Of a stretch of DNA of 64,000 nucleotides, positions 63,429-64,000 are shown piece by piece. Where the stretch lies: the NCBI GenBank assembly GCA_013152535.1, contig JAADGE010000089.1, forward strand, positions 1 to 64,000, given 5' to 3'. Both the position numbers and the translations under genes were made by a program. Position 1 is the first letter of the stretch; each line of letters opens with the position of its first letter. The notes under the pieces are model-generated. The model was not told the origin of the DNA. It was given only the letters and a program-made list of their open reading frames with translations, and searched no databases. The DNA comes from Chlorobiota bacterium (GTDB lineage: Bacteria > Bacteroidota > Bacteroidia > Bacteroidales > JAADGE01).

Positions 63429-64000
63429 TTATTTATTTTTCCAAGAATCTCTTAATGGGACGGTTCTGTTAATAATTATTTTATTTTCAAATGAATCTTT
63501 ATCAACACAAAAATACCCTAATCGTTCGAATTGAAAACGATCTCCGCTTTTGGCATTTTTCAAAAAAGGTTCTGCTTTGCAATTTTCCAAAACAGTTAAT
63601 GAATTCGGATTAATAAATTCTTTAAAATCTTTATTTTTATGTCCGTCGGGCGATTCATCGGAAAATAATCTGTCGTACAAACGAATATCAACATCAATTG
63701 CGTGTTTTGCCGAAACCCAATGCAAAGTTCCTTTTACTTTTCTGCCGTCGGGTGATTTTCCTCCTTTCGATAAAGGATCGTAGGTACAAAGAAGTTCTGT
63801 AATTTGTCCGGTTTCATCTTTTATAACTTCATTACATTTAATAAAATATGCATATCGTAAACGTACTTCTCCGCCAAGTTTCAGTCTGAAAAATTTACGA
63901 TTGGCTACTTCTTTAAAATCTTCTTTTTCAATATATAATATTTTTGAAAACGGAACTTCTCGTTCACCCATTGTTTCATCTTCCGGATTATTAATTGCAG
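63429..64000 (-). CDS. glnS: Glutamine--tRNA ligase, C-terminal part, cut by window edge
   Basis: The frame enters from the right edge and stops at 63429, giving about 190 C-terminal residues. PEDETMGEREVPFSKILYIEKEDF, then LGGEVRLRYAYFIKCNEVIKD, and KGTLHWVSAKHAIDVDIRLYDRLF are the anticodon-binding beta-barrels of GlnRS. The class I catalytic domain lies outside the window. Runs on the minus strand, 60 bp before the MaoC gene. Confidence 0.93.
   Translation of the reverse strand, partial: AINNPEDETMGEREVPFSKILYIEKEDFKEVANRKFFRLKLGGEVRLRYAYFIKCNEVIKDETGQITELLCTYDPLSKGGKSPDGRKVKGTLHWVSAKHAIDVDIRLYDRLFSDESPDGHKNKDFKEFINPNSLTVLENCKAEPFLKNAKSGDRFQFERLGYFCVDKDSFENKIIINRTVPLRDSWKNK

Overview
The window comes from an AT-rich (roughly one third GC) member of the Bacteroidota. 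Three lines of evidence agree. First, promoters fit the phylum-specific form TTTG-N19-TAnnTTTG, with exact matches upstream of rpsP, typA and a marR gene and many -7 elements elsewhere. Second, several protein families are largely confined to the phylum: GLPGLI, DUF5723, DUF5916, IPExxxVDY, and TPR/PD40/OmpA envelope proteins. Third, clear Shine-Dalgarno sequences are scarce. I cannot name a genus. I see no rRNA, tRNA, CRISPR array, prophage or recognisable transposase.

Layout. 0-11.6 kb: a truncated lipoprotein, xth, rimM-rpsP, an envelope pair (secreted C1 peptidase and TPR/PD40 lipoprotein), a DUF4139 protein, recO and a Na/Pi symporter. 11.6-21 kb: minus-strand envelope genes, then a glyS-dusB-DUF3352 run and a tandem universal stress protein. 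21-31.5 kb: an adenylate cyclase fused to an HD domain, ilvE, typA, a GLPGLI protein, an acyltransferase, an aldehyde dehydrogenase, a thiamine-binding-protein/PnuC pair and an NtrC-like regulator without a DNA-binding domain. 31.5-46.5 kb: a DUF5916 protein, an orphan LytS kinase, the acpP-fabF-rnc cluster, an OmpA/TPR pair, an Hpt protein, a PAP2 phosphatase and two YfiR-domain proteins, the second continuing into PAS and SpoIIE phosphatase domains. 46.5-56 kb: an amino-acid dehydrogenase/hemolysin III/DUF4442 operon and a MarR-controlled beta-oxidation operon (fadN-like, fadA-like, fadE-like). 56-64 kb: fetAB-like transporter genes, a 464-base gene-free stretch with repeats, then ispF, a second secreted C1 peptidase, ybaB, a CheY-like regulator, an NlpC/P60 peptidase, a Bax-inhibitor-1 protein, prfA, a MaoC hydratase and a partial glnS.

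The most unusual signal lies at 47.5-49.8 kb. Three conserved genes (hemolysin III, Glu/Leu dehydrogenase, FadE-type acyl-CoA dehydrogenase) are each frameshifted by a perfect tandem duplication of 4 or 5 bp. Removing one copy of each unit restores all three full-length proteins. The same neighbourhood carries a perfect 28-bp GC-rich palindrome, GAGATTTGAGATATGAG-type repeat tracts in both orientations, a four-helix-bundle (23S rRNA intervening-sequence type) gene placed inside the beta-oxidation operon, and a 37-bp direct repeat overlapping the thiolase stop codon. These may be scars of mobile-element activity or slippage, or assembly artefacts; the sequence alone cannot decide.

Metabolically the window suggests a heterotroph that can oxidise fatty acids and has type II fatty acid synthesis, the MEP isoprenoid pathway, branched-chain amino-acid metabolism and a heavily decorated cell envelope with two-component, cyclic-nucleotide and phosphatase signalling.
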